Source: Branchiostoma lanceolatum (taxonomy: Eukaryota > Chordata > Leptocardii > Amphioxiformes > Branchiostomatidae). From it: 64,000 bases of DNA. Of the stretch, positions 38,101-48,720 are shown in pieces. Below the pieces are notes generated by a model, which saw nothing but the letters and a program-made list of their open reading frames with translations, did no database searches and was not told where the DNA came from. The stretch is taken from NCBI RefSeq assembly GCF_035083965.1, contig NC_089729.1, forward strand, positions 17,720,964 to 17,784,963, in the 5' to 3' direction. How positions within the stretch are numbered: position 1 is the stretch's first letter; every line of letters begins with the position of its first letter. Made by a program: the position numbers and the translations under genes.

Positions 38101-40962
38101 TCACTATACTATCCACCAGCTTTACCATTCAAATTTTATCCGTTGCACAGCACAAATATCATTTCCCAGTCAAAAACTTGTTTATCCCCAGAACTCTGTC
38201 ATCTATGACCGTGTATAATGCCCGCCAAAAACTCTATGTCTATATGTCCACGTTGCTATTGTTGACAATGTTGTTATCAAAGTTTTAACAATGTGAATAA
38301 TAATGTTTTTATGCTCTATGTATTTAATCATCCAAAGTGCAATACTAGAAGTGTTTGTAAAATCAATATAATTCAGTCCTATGATAAAGGACTGCAATGT
38401 TGATTGAATCAATAAAGTTTGAAGTTTAGTTTGAAGGGTAACTGTCTCTCCCCATTGCCCATTAAGTGGCATTAATCATGCATACTAGATCAACTCCAAA
38501 AATGCATTACCCAGTGTTTTCTGTCAACTTCTTCATCGGCATCCCACTTCCTGGTCAGGAATGGGTACTTCTTGCTGATGATCTCACCATCAAAAAAGGT
38601 GGTCAACGTCGGAAATTCCTACAAGAACAAGAAAGGTACAGTACATACAAATTAGTTTCCGAATTGTGTCATTTCTAATAGGATCGTTAACAATGCACTA
38701 AGAAAAAAAATGCTGATCATGTTTTCAGGATATGAAGTAGCAAATATGTAATGTTGTTTCCATCAGTTAGTCAGTTGTTCTTCTGATTCTTTTACATACT
38801 GGACCGTCTACATGTATACTTACCACTTGGAAAAAGATGGCCGACACTGTATCACTCACAAACACCGGTTTGCGACCATTTAAAGCTACTTTTTAATTAT
38901 ATCATACATCAGCAAATACTGAGGTAGCATACTTCCTGGCCTTTACATCAAATATAAACTTTAGCTTCAAAAGTTGCTAACCATATGCACAAAAAAGTGC
39001 TTCTTAGCTGTGAGGAGAGGGTCTCCAGGGGTCCTTTAGTACACCACTAGGCCAGTGGCTGTTTTTAGCCTGGGCCTGTATCCATGATGGAGTACATCTC
39101 CACAGTAAGCTGAAACATAGCAATTGAGTGGTACCTTCCAAATCTGCCACATTGGGCAACAACTGGCAAGTAGAAAATAGGATACTTTCACATGGCAGGG
39201 CTCAAACTAATTTTCTTTTCTAGGTCAGCTGCCCAGACAACTCTACAACATAAGTTTCAAATTGGATGGAAAACAATTACCTCTGGGCACAATTATTCAC
39301 AGGTTAATGAGAATTCCTCCTTTTGTCCTACCTAGTTCTAAGTAACACTGCAAGGGGTAGTTTGTAGGCTAGCAAGCTACCATAGAAGTTAGCATTATAC
39401 ATTGGCTGTGGTGTCACTGTGCATGAAGAGAGAATTTAGCTGCAGTGTTTACTTTTAAAGTTTTAGGATAATGTGTAACACTAACAGATCGCTCTCACAC
39501 AGAATATATTGAAGCAAAGCAAAGCAATTTTGCCATACAAAGTGCATGGACATGGAAGTGCATGGAAGAGTTTATTTGGGCAAGTTGAGAAATCTTTAGA
39601 AAAGCAAATCATACAGAATTTCTTTGTGAACTTTAAGCCATTTTGTTTTGGAGGTCACATTGGAATGTTGGCCACCATCCAATCACAAGGTTTCTACACA
39701 AATATTTACAAAGGCTATAGCTAGGGGCTCTGTAAAAATAACTACATGATCATGATGATGGGCTTCAAAACATGTTTCCAAGGTCTTTGTGTTTTGATGA
39801 TGTATTTGTGAAGTAAACTAAGTCATAACAAGGAGGATTAATCAAGGCTTTAATCAGGCTTGATTAAACCTCCTTGGTCATAACAAGGCTTGTTGTATGA
39901 GACAAGCATTACAAATATATAAATATCTATATATCTATATCTATATTTATTGCACTCATAAATAGTGCTTCTGGCAAGGAAATGTAGTGTCTAACAGGAA
40001 AACATTGCAAAAACAGTGCAAAAAGGAGCATGTAGTTTTATGTGTACCAAATTTGCAACAAAGTGTAAGCGATAATGACATTTACTGAATTTAAAAACAG
40101 TATTCACTTAACAGTGCTTACAATCTCAAATCATCCACAACTGTTCATCTTTGCGTCAGCAGTAGAAAAATTTGTTCTTAACAGTTAGCTGTTCAAATAA
40201 TGTTAAAGTCATCTGAGTATTAGAAAAGAAAGTGCCAGTCATCTGTGGCACATATAGTGACATGCTCACCCTTACCTCTGTCAGTCCCTTGATTTTCAGA
40301 TACCCACATAAGTAGCAGCTCTCTTCGTCAACTTGCTGTGAACACAAAAGTTACATGATATATTTTCAATACAGAGATTCTCTCAGTAAAATGACACATG
40401 TTTAGTCATTATACAGAAAGTGGCGTAATAGCTAAAATGGTATGCTATCTGGCTTGTTACTTCAAATTTACAAACTTATCATTATGATTATGTAGCAAAA
40501 TTTGTATTGTGCATATATCAACGGTAATTCAAAAAGTCAAAGTCAAAGTTCCAACGGTAATTAGTCATTGCTTTTGTAATAACGTTAATTTATTTGAATA
40601 GTTAAAAATACCTACTAATCTCATTGCCGGAATATTGCTACAAATCTAACACCGTCCCATAGCAATACAAAATGAACGCTATGCTGTCCTTGGTTCTGAA
40701 GTTGTTCATGTATTTTCCCATTTCTTTCCCCGAAGCGCCCATAGAGTAGACACACACATGGCTCCACCGCCGGCGCCCCCCTCCCCACCAACCGCCGCCA
40801 CCTTACCTGCAGGACGACCTCGACATCGTAACTGTTGCCTTTACTCTTCTGGTGTCCCGTGAATCTGGACCCCGAGTAGAGCAGCGAACGGGGCGGTCCT
40901 GGCTGTTTGGAGTTTACCGGAGGGGGAGGGACGAGCTCCCACTTTTCTGCGCGGACAGGCAT
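35127..40962 (-). CDS. GID4: GID4, substrate receptor of the CTLH/GID ubiquitin ligase, 6 exons
   Basis: Minus-strand exons 40962-40807, 40335-40276, 38618-38511, 37191-37090, 36402-36272 and 35190-35127 total 621 nt, 206 residues, all phases closing. The product is nearly colinear with the vertebrate GID4 barrel: [109 protein letters not shown] and the C-terminus FPIYEFR. GID4 binds proteins with an N-terminal proline degron and delivers them to the RING subunits. The start was chosen by similarity to the human MPVR start; an in-frame ATG nine codons upstream (40989) is possible. The long N-terminal extension of human GID4 is absent. Introns hold a hAT element, GGTAC-type MITEs and a long hairpin. 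Head to head with ATPAF2. Confidence 0.96.
35278..35580. repeat. Long hairpin, about 120-bp arms
   Basis: 35278-35403 is complementary to 35461-35580 (GATACGCACCTCC / GAGGTGCGTATC, TGACCTAG / CTAGGTCA), loop GC-rich with CTCGCGAGAAC. In GID4 intron 5. Could be a MITE or terminal repeat pair. Confidence 0.75.
35774..36132. mobile_element. GGTAC-type MITE, GTGGTGCGTACC ends (copy D)
   Basis: TA at 35772-35773 and 36133-36134; ends GTGGTGCGTACCTAAACC and GTTTAGGTACGCACCAC. Inside, GGTCCGGA words replace GGTACAGG. In GID4 intron 5. Confidence 0.8.
36608..37033. mobile_element. GGTAC-rich MITE (copy A3)
   Basis: Ends CAGCTGTGTACC and GTACACAGCTC; about 80 percent or more identical by eye to A1 through most of its length (CAGTAATTTTATCTGTCAA, GGCCATCCCCTGAGTCAGG). 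In GID4 intron 4. Confidence 0.8.
37254..38058. mobile_element. hAT-type element, CAGGGCTCGAAGTTAAC ends
   Basis: Left end CAGGGCTCGAAGTTAAC and right end GTTAATTTCGAGGCCTG are inverted; TAAATC lies at both flanks. Subterminal GGGACA words repeat at both ends. The 37865-37930 interior has GGTCC-type words. In GID4 intron 3; 38059-38510 and 38619-40275 are otherwise plain intron. Confidence 0.75.
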
Positions 40963-41297
40963 CTTCTCATCCGTCAGGTGAGTTGACAAGATTAGTCTGA
41001 AACGTCTCAGACCCTCTTGTCACCACGTGATGGAAAATCTCCGCAAAGACGCACTCTGATTGGTCAGTATCGGGACTGTCTCATTACTGTCTTTTAGTTT
41101 TTCAATGTTAGAATGTAGCTGCTTATCAATTCATGTTTTGCATTATGTTTCTTAAAGACCACATTATTAATATGTGCATTTAATCCATCTGGGCAGGAAT
41201 ATGCAATAAAAACTATCATTATTACTGAGGTTTTTTTTTGGAATAACACCCCTAAGTTCTGAATAGGTGCGTCTCGTGACCCCGTTGACCTAGCAAA
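40963..41297. promoter_or_regulatory. Bidirectional promoter, GID4 / ATPAF2
   Basis: Only 335 bp separate the two divergent start codons. The same two genes are neighbours in human 17p11.2, so this may be an ancient shared promoter. The interval contains ATTGG at 41058 (inverted CCAAT) and no repeat that I recognise. Confidence 0.6.
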
Positions 41298-44200
41298 ATG
41301 GCGACTCGAGTGTTTTCCGTACATGCTGGAAGGTTTTTGGGGAGGGTTTTTTCTCCTATGCAGACGATAGAACGGCAGATGGCAGCAGGTGAAATTTTAG
41401 AAATAATTTGGAGTACATTAGCGTTGTTGCTTTGTCAATTTCATGCACCGGTAACCTTAAAATCAGTTCTGAACTTCATACACGTGTAACCTCAGCTGTC
41501 GTGTAACCTCAGCTTAGTCGTGTAACCTCAGCTTTAGTCTCAGCATGTGGCGAAACCAAAGAACTGAACCTTATATATGGAGGAGTAACCTCAGATCTGA
41601 GAATCAGTCCTGCAGGTGTAACATAAGATCAGAGTCTCATAGAAGTGTAACATGAGCTGTGAGTCTCCGACAGGTGTAACCTCGACTGTGAATCTCAGAC
41701 AGGTGTAACCAATTCCCAAAGCACGTTTAATGTAACCTTAGCTAGCTCTGGGCCTCATGCTTGTGTAACATTGGCTCTTATCCTCTCACAGGTGTAACCT
41801 AAGCTCTGAGCCTCTAACAGGTGCAAACTCAACTCTGAACCACATGCAAATTCAATTCAACCTCGTTCAAGTCTTTGAATTCCTTTTCTAACTGATTATT
41901 GTATTCACTCTTTTGTCACCTACTCAGCAAGAAAAAGATTCTACAAGAATGTTTCCATCAGTCAAGCCAACGGTAAGTGAAGACCTACTCCTTTCTGTTC
42001 TACAGATGTGAAAATCGTATATATAACTAGTGAACACATATAATGACTTTGTTATACATTTGTGCATTTGTCCAAGACACAGTCCCAAGTAGTAACGTTA
42101 CATCAAAAGATACAGAGATCTATGGAATATGTTTGAAGTTCTCAACTATTTTTTTCACAGATAGCATTTTTAAAAACATCTCTTAACGAATTTGTTTTTA
42201 AAAGTTTGAAGATATGCATGGATTCATCAAATCATACCAACTGAAAGGTATTTAGTATTAAGAAATGGGTCCTTTCATTCCTTTACTGTATTTAACTCAC
42301 TTATTAGAATTAAAAATTTGACATTCCTTTCCAGGCATGTATGAAATCAACCTGGACAGGAGAAAGTTGAAAACACCAATGAGTCGCCTGTTCTCAGTGC
42401 CCAGTGAGCCAATCGCCATCGCAGTTGCAACAGAATGGGAGGCACAACACAAAGAGATCAAAATGTCACACATGCACATGGTATGTAGTCATGGTAGTGC
42501 TGCGTACCTAAACGTAACATCAGGTACAGGTACAGGTACCGGTACAGACTGAGGTTTAGGTACAGGTCCGGACCTGTACCTGAAAAATTAACATGTTTTT
42601 CTGAACTTCTTCAACGACAGAAAACATAAACTGTTTTCAACTTGTCAGTATCTTTATTCAAAAAACATAACTAGGTTTCCTACCACCAAACTCCCTTGGC
42701 CTAAAATGCCAAATGCTATATCAAAACTCCCAGCCTGCCTGAATGACCTGTTGCATATTAGTTACTCTGTTCCAAGGTATCACTTTGGTCACGTTTGGTG
42801 TTGCATGAGGTCAGGAGATCAGTCACAAAATAAGCACATACTTGGTGTAAATTTATATCGGTACAGTACCGATACTTCATGATCCAGTATTTTGGACCTG
42901 TACCGAGTAAATTTTTACGGTACAGTACCGGTACACAGAACCGGTACGCAGCACTAAGTCATGGGGATGTGTACCTAAACGCTGAACCGGATCCGGACTC
43001 ATAAAAACGTTTAGTTTCAGGTCCCATAAAAACTTAACTCAGGGATTCCGTTTCAGACTCACTAGATAAACTAAAACTCACGTCAAATGTTTATTCTCCT
43101 TTTTGCTCTAAACGGTATAAAACCTTCCATGTGTAAGGGGGTATAGGGGTAGCTGTTGCGACCTTGGCCTCGATGGTGTGTCCCTTATGAAGTTCGTTAG
43201 TATAGCTGCAATGTTAGTGGTACGCTCAACCCAAAGGAAACACAAGGAGTCGCTACATCGTGAAGACGTTGATCTATATTCTCTCTCTGTCCTCTCTCTA
43301 CATCGAATATCCGCTCCGGTCTAACTCTAGTCCAGACTGGTTCTCTTTATAACCTTATATCCGCCTACGTAACTATTTCTTAGAAAAGGTGCAATCTTCT
43401 TCTATCTGAGTCATCATGCGTCATTTCCTCTAGAGGGCACTGGGCAGTCCCAAATAAGGCGATGTCCACCCTGAAGCATGCTCTGCCCTCCTGGAGAGAA
43501 GGTCATTATTTCTCACCGGGTCATTTTCTGTAGCCATCATGCTAAGGAAATAGTGCCAGCCTACACTCTTTCTCAGAACAGATCTTTAGAACGGACAACA
43601 TCCTTAGGAAATCATGGAAAGTATAAGAAACTTAATCTATATTAAAGTACAATGCTATTGCACCTTATTACACATGTATTGCAAAATTTGCAAGTTGAAA
43701 AATGACAGCACACTGAACTACCCAGGTTTCGCAGTCAGGATGCCCCTTTTTCCATATGGAAATTTAATGGCAATTTAGTATTTCATTCATGAAGTATTTC
43801 TAGCACACAGGTTTTTTGAACCTGAATGTGGGTTTAGGTACGCATCCCTATATGTGGATCATTGAAATGTTACCTTTTAGCTTGAAGGTTTGTCTGCATT
43901 GGTAGAATTCATTCCAAAGCAAGATTTTGGTGGCATCGTGTGGCGCAATTGGTAGAGTGTTTCGTCCAGAACCGAGAGGTCCCAGGTTCAAAACCCCGAT
44001 ATGCCCCAATTTTGTGCCCTTGGGAAAGGCACTTTACACGACTTTCCTCACTCCACCCAGGTGTGAATGGATACCTGTCTTCAGTTGGGGAAGGTCGTAT
44101 TGAGGTCACTGCTGGCGCCGAATGGCAGCCGCTCAGACCCTTACGACAGTTCCACAAAGTGCAAGTGTGGAGCAAATATGTATCTGTTCTGTATTATATG

Positions 44201-47200
44201 ATTGTAAACCCTGCAGCAATTCAGCACTGGCTGCCATTGCATGGGTAATTTCTGACCAATAAACCCTTAAGATTTAACTTTGTATCTTTTATGTCACACC
44301 TAGACACAGCTATGTAATATGGCCATCGACAACCCAGGCAAGAAGACACCACAACAGATAGTAGAGGACATCTTGTCATTCCTGGACACAGACACAATCT
44401 GGTCAGTAGTTTGTCAATGACAGAAAAAATTGGTCAAATTTTCAAGGATTAGAATTCTTTCATTCATCATGCAAATCTGTATATCAGTCTTTTCTTTTAT
44501 CTCTTTCATGGTGTTTCTTCTTTCTGTTTTTAGTTACAGAGAAGAGAGTCCAGTGGAGTTAGCAGAGCTAGAGGAAAGGGAATGGGAACCACTTCTAGAC
44601 TGGGTTAGACAGAGGTGGGTGTGAGGGTTAGTTAACACCATAACTCCCACACCATAAGGCCCATCCCCGTTTCATAGCCCTGGGCCACACTGTGGTGCAA
44701 TCACTGCAGCAGGGGGCTAGTCCACTGGCAGTGGAGTGTGTTTAACTTCCATACTGTTTTTTAAGTATGTACCATTTTTATAAAGTCTTTGGTATGACTC
44801 AATGCGCCTCTTGTCCAGAGGTGTCCTACCCGGGAGTTGAACTCGGGCCTTCTGGTTCCAAGTAATCAGAACCAGATGTGGTAAGTAACAGAAGCACAGA
44901 CCACTACACCACAGGGACACCCCAGGTGTGAGGGTACAGTGTGGTAAAGCTGAAGAGCAACAACTTCCTGTGTGCATTTTATGATGACTTTCAGCAATGG
45001 AATTTGCAACATTTGCAAAGTTGATGAAAGTTAGACATCCAGGTAGTAAGATACGAAAAAAAAAAAAAAATTACTCAAACAACTGGATAAAATTTTGAAA
45101 CAGTCAGACGTTTCAGACAGCATCCGCTGTCTTTTGTCAGTGACTAAGGATAGGACTGGGTATAAAACCTGGTTTTCCAGTCCTATCCTTAGTCACTGAC
45201 GAAAGACAGCGGATGCTGTCTGAAACGTCTGACTGTTTCAAAATTTTATCCAGTTGTTTGAGTAATTCTTTTTTTTTGCGCATTTGCAAAGTACACATTT
45301 TTTCAATGCATGAAGGAACAAATTAGTTGGATATACAATATTCATATTGATTATATATAAGAAGACTTCTGATAGAATTAGCAAAGTTAGCATGCATACA
45401 CATAAATTGTCATGCATGTACAAACTTTCTTCTGTCCAGATCATACATTTGTAACTTTTGCAGTTCTTTATTACAAATTTGTCTCCCCAGATATGACATC
45501 CAGCTACAGTCGAGTACCAGCATCCACGGCCCAACCATTCCTAAAGCCACCAAGTCAACATTAAAGAACCATCTTCTCTATTACAACCACTGGTCTCTTG
45601 TAGGTGAGAGTGGTTCTTGTCACTGGTTAGCTATCTGATACATAAAACCATTAAGGTTTGTGGGGCGGCTAATCTAGTGAAATTGACTTTGCACTATTTT
45701 ACCAGTAAAGAAGTGAGAGAAAACTGGGTTTGTACTGAATATTGGTAGCAAAAAACAAAAGGTTTCAAAAAATAGTTTTTGGAACCATACGGATGACGTC
45801 ATCATGTTTTATTACCCTTGTCATAGATATTTTCAAAGTTTATGTTACAGTAATGTTTTAGAGGTGCCGAGTATAAGGTGAATTAGATGTGCAGTTGGAG
45901 ATTTTTAAGTCATCAACATAGGGTCTTAAAAAAATGATAATAGAGACTTAATTTGTGTGTGTCATTGTACCCTTAGTGATTTTCAACATCCAGGTTTTCG
46001 AACTCTATGAAGTAGGATATTTGGAGTTTCTTTTAACACAACCAGGTTCTCTCACCTGCTGACGTTTTGGTGTCTGTCAGACGCCTTCTTCAGAGCTTCT
46101 GACTGAAGTACTGCTTCTCACCGCTATAAGTAGCCGATGTAGGTGGCGCTTTTGCGGTGAGAACGTAATCCCAAATGTGGCTGAGCTTGTATCCCCCCTC
46201 TCTATGAAGTGTTATTGTTTCAACCATTGTATGTTTTAATTTTCAGGTGTGACAAGCTTGGTAGAGACTCTTAAGTCAGTGGTGCTGAGTCTAGCTCTGA
46301 TGGACAAGCATCTCACAGTGGAGAAGGCAGTTGCACTGGCCAGGCTGGAGACAGAGTTTCAGGTAAAATGTTTTCTCATCACTTCTCCTACCTTCAGACT
46401 TGATGATTGCTACTGTTTTGTCCATCAAATGATCAAACTCAAACCTTAGACATAGTGGCATCGTGTGGCACAATCGGTAGAGTGTTTCGCCCAGAACCGT
46501 GAGGTCCCGGGTTCGAAACCCCGATATGCCCCGATGTTGTGCCCTTGGGAAAGGCACTTTACACGACTTTCCTCACTCCACCCAGGTGTGAATGGGTACC
46601 TGACTTTGGTTGGGGAAGGTCGTATTGAGGTCACCTGCTGGCGCCAAATGGCAGCCGTCCAGACCCTTGCGACAGTTCCACAAAGTGCAAGTGTGGAGCA
46701 AATATGTATCTGTTCTGTATCATATGATTGTAAACCCTGCAGCAATTCAGCACTGGCTGCCATTGCACGGGTAATTTCTGACCAATAAACCATTATCATT
46801 ATTATTACATCATCAATTCTGTTCTCAATACATTGTGCGATGAGGTCTAATTGATTAAACTGTGTTGATGACCTTGGCATATTTTACCAAATTGATGACC
46901 TTTACTGGATTTAGTCCATGCATGACCTTGACTTTTTAACCGTGTTGATTTCTCGACTGGTTTTACAGTGTTGATGACCTTGACTGATTTTTTTACTGTA
47001 TTGATGACCTTGACATGTTTTACTCTATTGAAACCTTGACTAATTTAAACATTTTTTCTCCAGATTGTTAAATGGGGGAATGTGGAGTGGGCCCATGACA
47101 TGGACTATCATAGCAGATTTTACATTGTATATGACCTTGACATTTTTACTGTGTTGGCGACCTTGACATGTTTTACTGTATTTATGACCTTGACTGATTT

Positions 47201-47361
47201 GAACATTGTTTCTCCAGATTCTTAAATGGGGGAATGTGGAGTGGGCCCATGACGTGGAGCTGACAGACCTGAGAGCCAGGGCCGCGGCCTCCGCCCTCTT
47301 CATCCACTATAACTCAGAACGGGTCACCACAAAGGAAAAGGCCCCCTCCTGGAGTGCTTAA
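41298..47361 (+). CDS. ATPAF2: ATPAF2 (ATP12), assembly factor for mitochondrial F1-ATPase alpha subunit, 8 exons
   Basis: Exons 41298-41388, 41928-41972, 42335-42480, 44304-44401, 44534-44614, 45491-45603, 46247-46362 and 47218-47361 sum to 834 nt, 277 residues (human 289), with all phases consistent. A presequence-like MATRVFSVHAGRFLGRVF is followed by the ATP12 domain: RKRFYKNVSIS, YEINLDRRKLKTP, AIAVATEWEAQ, IVEDILSFLDTDTICYR, EWEPLLDWVRQRY and ILKWGNVEWAHDVELTDLRA. ATP12 binds the F1 alpha subunit in the matrix and hands it on for assembly with beta. Intron 1 is mostly a minisatellite; intron 3 has two adjacent GGTAC-type MITEs and a SINE; intron 7 carries a second SINE, a minisatellite and a truncated duplicate of the start of exon 8 (47064). 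Confidence 0.96.
41465..41840. repeat. Minisatellite, about 30-bp GTGTAACCTCAGCTCTGAGT units
   Basis: Roughly ten imperfect units with GTGTAAC(C/A)T(C/A)AGCT and TGAGTCTCAGACAG fill most of ATPAF2 intron 1. Confidence 0.85.
42497..42954. mobile_element. GGTAC-rich MITE (copy B2)
   Basis: TA at 42495-42496 and 42955-42956; ends GTGCTGCGTACCTAAACG and CCGGTACGCAGCAC. Begins 14 bp after the exon 3 donor of ATPAF2. Confidence 0.85.
42964..43848. mobile_element. GGTAC-superfamily element, GGGATGTGTACC ends (copy C)
   Basis: Ends GGGATGTGTACCTAAAC and GTTTAGGTACGCATCCC, 885 bp, starting 10 bp after copy B2. The interior is unrelated to the others and has no ORF. Confidence 0.65.
43932..44272 (+). 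mobile_element. tRNA-derived SINE, family 2
   Basis: Head GTGGCATCGTGTGGCGCAAT, TGGTAGAGTG, B box GGTTCAAAACC; the middle (AAGGCACTTTACACGACTTT, CTCCACCCAGGTGTGAATGG) is shared with family 1 but the 3' half is different (GGCGCCGAATGGCAGCCGCT) and it ends near CCAATAAACC. In ATPAF2 intron 3. Confidence 0.85.
44800..44935 (-). mobile_element. tRNA-like SINE head, family 5
   Basis: Minus strand: GTCCCTGTGGTGTAGTGGTC (A box) and GAGTTCAACTCCC (B box), with an intervening insertion. Not a functional tRNA. In ATPAF2 intron 5. Confidence 0.55.
45070..45267. repeat. Near-perfect hairpin, 90-bp arms, with hammerhead-like core
   Basis: 45070-45159 pairs with 45177-45267 around a 17-bp loop. Plus-strand 45196-45226 reads CTGACGA, a 7-bp stem (AGACAGC/GCTGTCT, loop GGAT) and GAAAC, a complete hammerhead core; the opposite arm has CTGACAA, one base off. 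In ATPAF2 intron 5. Confidence 0.75.
46015..46110 (-). repeat. Single-arm copy of the Penelope-type hammerhead repeat
   Basis: Complement reads CTGAAGA, stem GGCGTC/GACACC and AAAAC: same repeat as 20199-20340 with the first G of GAAAC mutated. In ATPAF2 intron 6. Confidence 0.55.
46452..46795 (+). mobile_element. tRNA-derived SINE, family 2
   Basis: Nearly identical to 43932-44272; B box GGGTTCGAAACCC intact, ends CCAATAAACC then a TTATTATTA tail. In ATPAF2 intron 7. Confidence 0.88.
46855..47215. repeat. Minisatellite GTTGATGACCTTGACATGTT plus truncated exon 8 copy
   Basis: Units of about 25-30 bp with GATGACCTTGAC and TTTTACTGTATT. Inside it, 47030-47105 duplicates 47190-47260, including the TCTCCAG acceptor and the first 13 codons of ATPAF2 exon 8 (ATTGTTAAATGGGGGAATG). 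Confidence 0.85.
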
Positions 47362-47691
47362 CTTAGAGTAGACAACCCCTATGGCTAAAAGTTGACGTTT
47401 TCTTCAACCATAATTATTTGAAAGTTACTACAAGACTGAAACACACTGCGAAGATTAGAATTTTGACCCATGTACTTGTCATAAACCAGCCTGTTCATTT
47501 TGGGCAGTAGCAATGAAATTTCAGGACAGCCTGTGACTTTTGATCATTGATTGTTGTACCCAGGTACTTTTGATGACAGTTTTATTCTGTTGTGACTAAT
47601 ACATTATATGTTAGAAGACTCTTGTCATCTGAGACATGTAGAGCCTGTAGCCATGAAGCATGCATTGATGGTACAACACAACCTATGCAAT

Positions 47692-47970
47692 AGTGCTGCA
47701 TACTTAAATGTAACATCAGGTACAGGTACCGGTACAGAGGTTTAGGTTCAGGTCCGGACCTGTACCTGAACAGTTTGAAAAATTAAATGTGTTTTTCTTA
47801 ACTCCAGTATCTTTCTTCAAAGAACATAACTAGGTTTCCTACCGCCAAACTCCCTTGGCCTTGCTATCAAAACTCCCGGCCTGCCTGAATGATCTGTTGC
47901 ATGTTGGTTACGCTGTTCTAAGGTGTCACTTTGGTCACGTTTTGGTGGTGCATGAGGCCATGAGGTATGT
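47692..47970. mobile_element. GGTAC-rich MITE, partial (copy B4)
   Basis: Starts TAGTGCTGCATACTTAAATG and follows B2 through GCATGAGGCCATGAGG, then breaks off; right end missing. Confidence 0.7.
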
Positions 47971-48439
47971 CAAGATTATTTCAGATTTCTCCACATGTAC
48001 ATTTGTGGTCTGTGGAAATCTGTATCTTTGCTTCCTAGTGCTTAACCTTCAAAATGCTAAGGTAGCTGTTTGCAATTGGCACCAAATTTGTATTGATTGA
48101 CCTTATTTTGTAAATAGATGAAATGAAAACGAGGAACATAATGTGTTTGAACAATTGATCTGGAGAAAGAAAACATCAGGAAAATAAAAAGTTCAAAAGT
48201 TATTCCATACTTTGAATTATAAATAGTATATTTAATCTATCTGTCATTCAGCTTATGTTACTTGCCAAAGTCCAACTGCGAGGTGTACTAACTATGTAAA
48301 AATCAATAACAATCTATAGTATAGGTAAACTAACAAAGGCTGCATTCCTTGCACTTGGGTAGAAATGCAACGTTTAGAAAAAAAAACAGTACAATGCAAC
48401 GTCATTCCTAGAATGAGACTCTCCATTCGTTGTAGATCA

Positions 48440-48720
48440 ATAAATCAATCAAACTTTATTGCACCACAAATGTAACAGGTACAATGTATGGCAAGTTCGT
48501 AGATTGTACAAATTATCAAGACATATGATTTATATGTCTTGCTTATTAACAATGCTAATGAATTCTACAAAACTTAAGACTAAACGCTACGGTATCCAAT
48601 AAGAGTAATACAGTATACGCATATGGAACATGTATTACATGATACACAGGAAACTAAGTTTACATCAATTATTTACGTCAGAGATGATTCTATTTCAATT
48701 TAGAAAAGAACTAGATATGT
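48440..48720 (-). pseudogene. Non-LTR retrotransposon 3' UTR fragment
   Basis: On the minus strand the segment ends in TTGGTGCAATAAAGTTTGAT-like sequence (GGTGCAATAAAG) and TTGATTGATTTATTGAT tail, resembling the tail at 59918-59945. No coding remnant. 48720-50935 and 51056-53330 show no recognisable feature beyond a C-run at 49116. Confidence 0.45.

Noticed and set aside
44430..44624. 64-codon plus-strand ORF
   Set aside because: Intron 4 read into ATPAF2 exon 5; the first half is intronic.
47064..47110. Alternative last exon of ATPAF2
   Set aside because: Only 13 codons are duplicated; the rest of the C-terminal domain is missing, so it is treated as a decoy copy.
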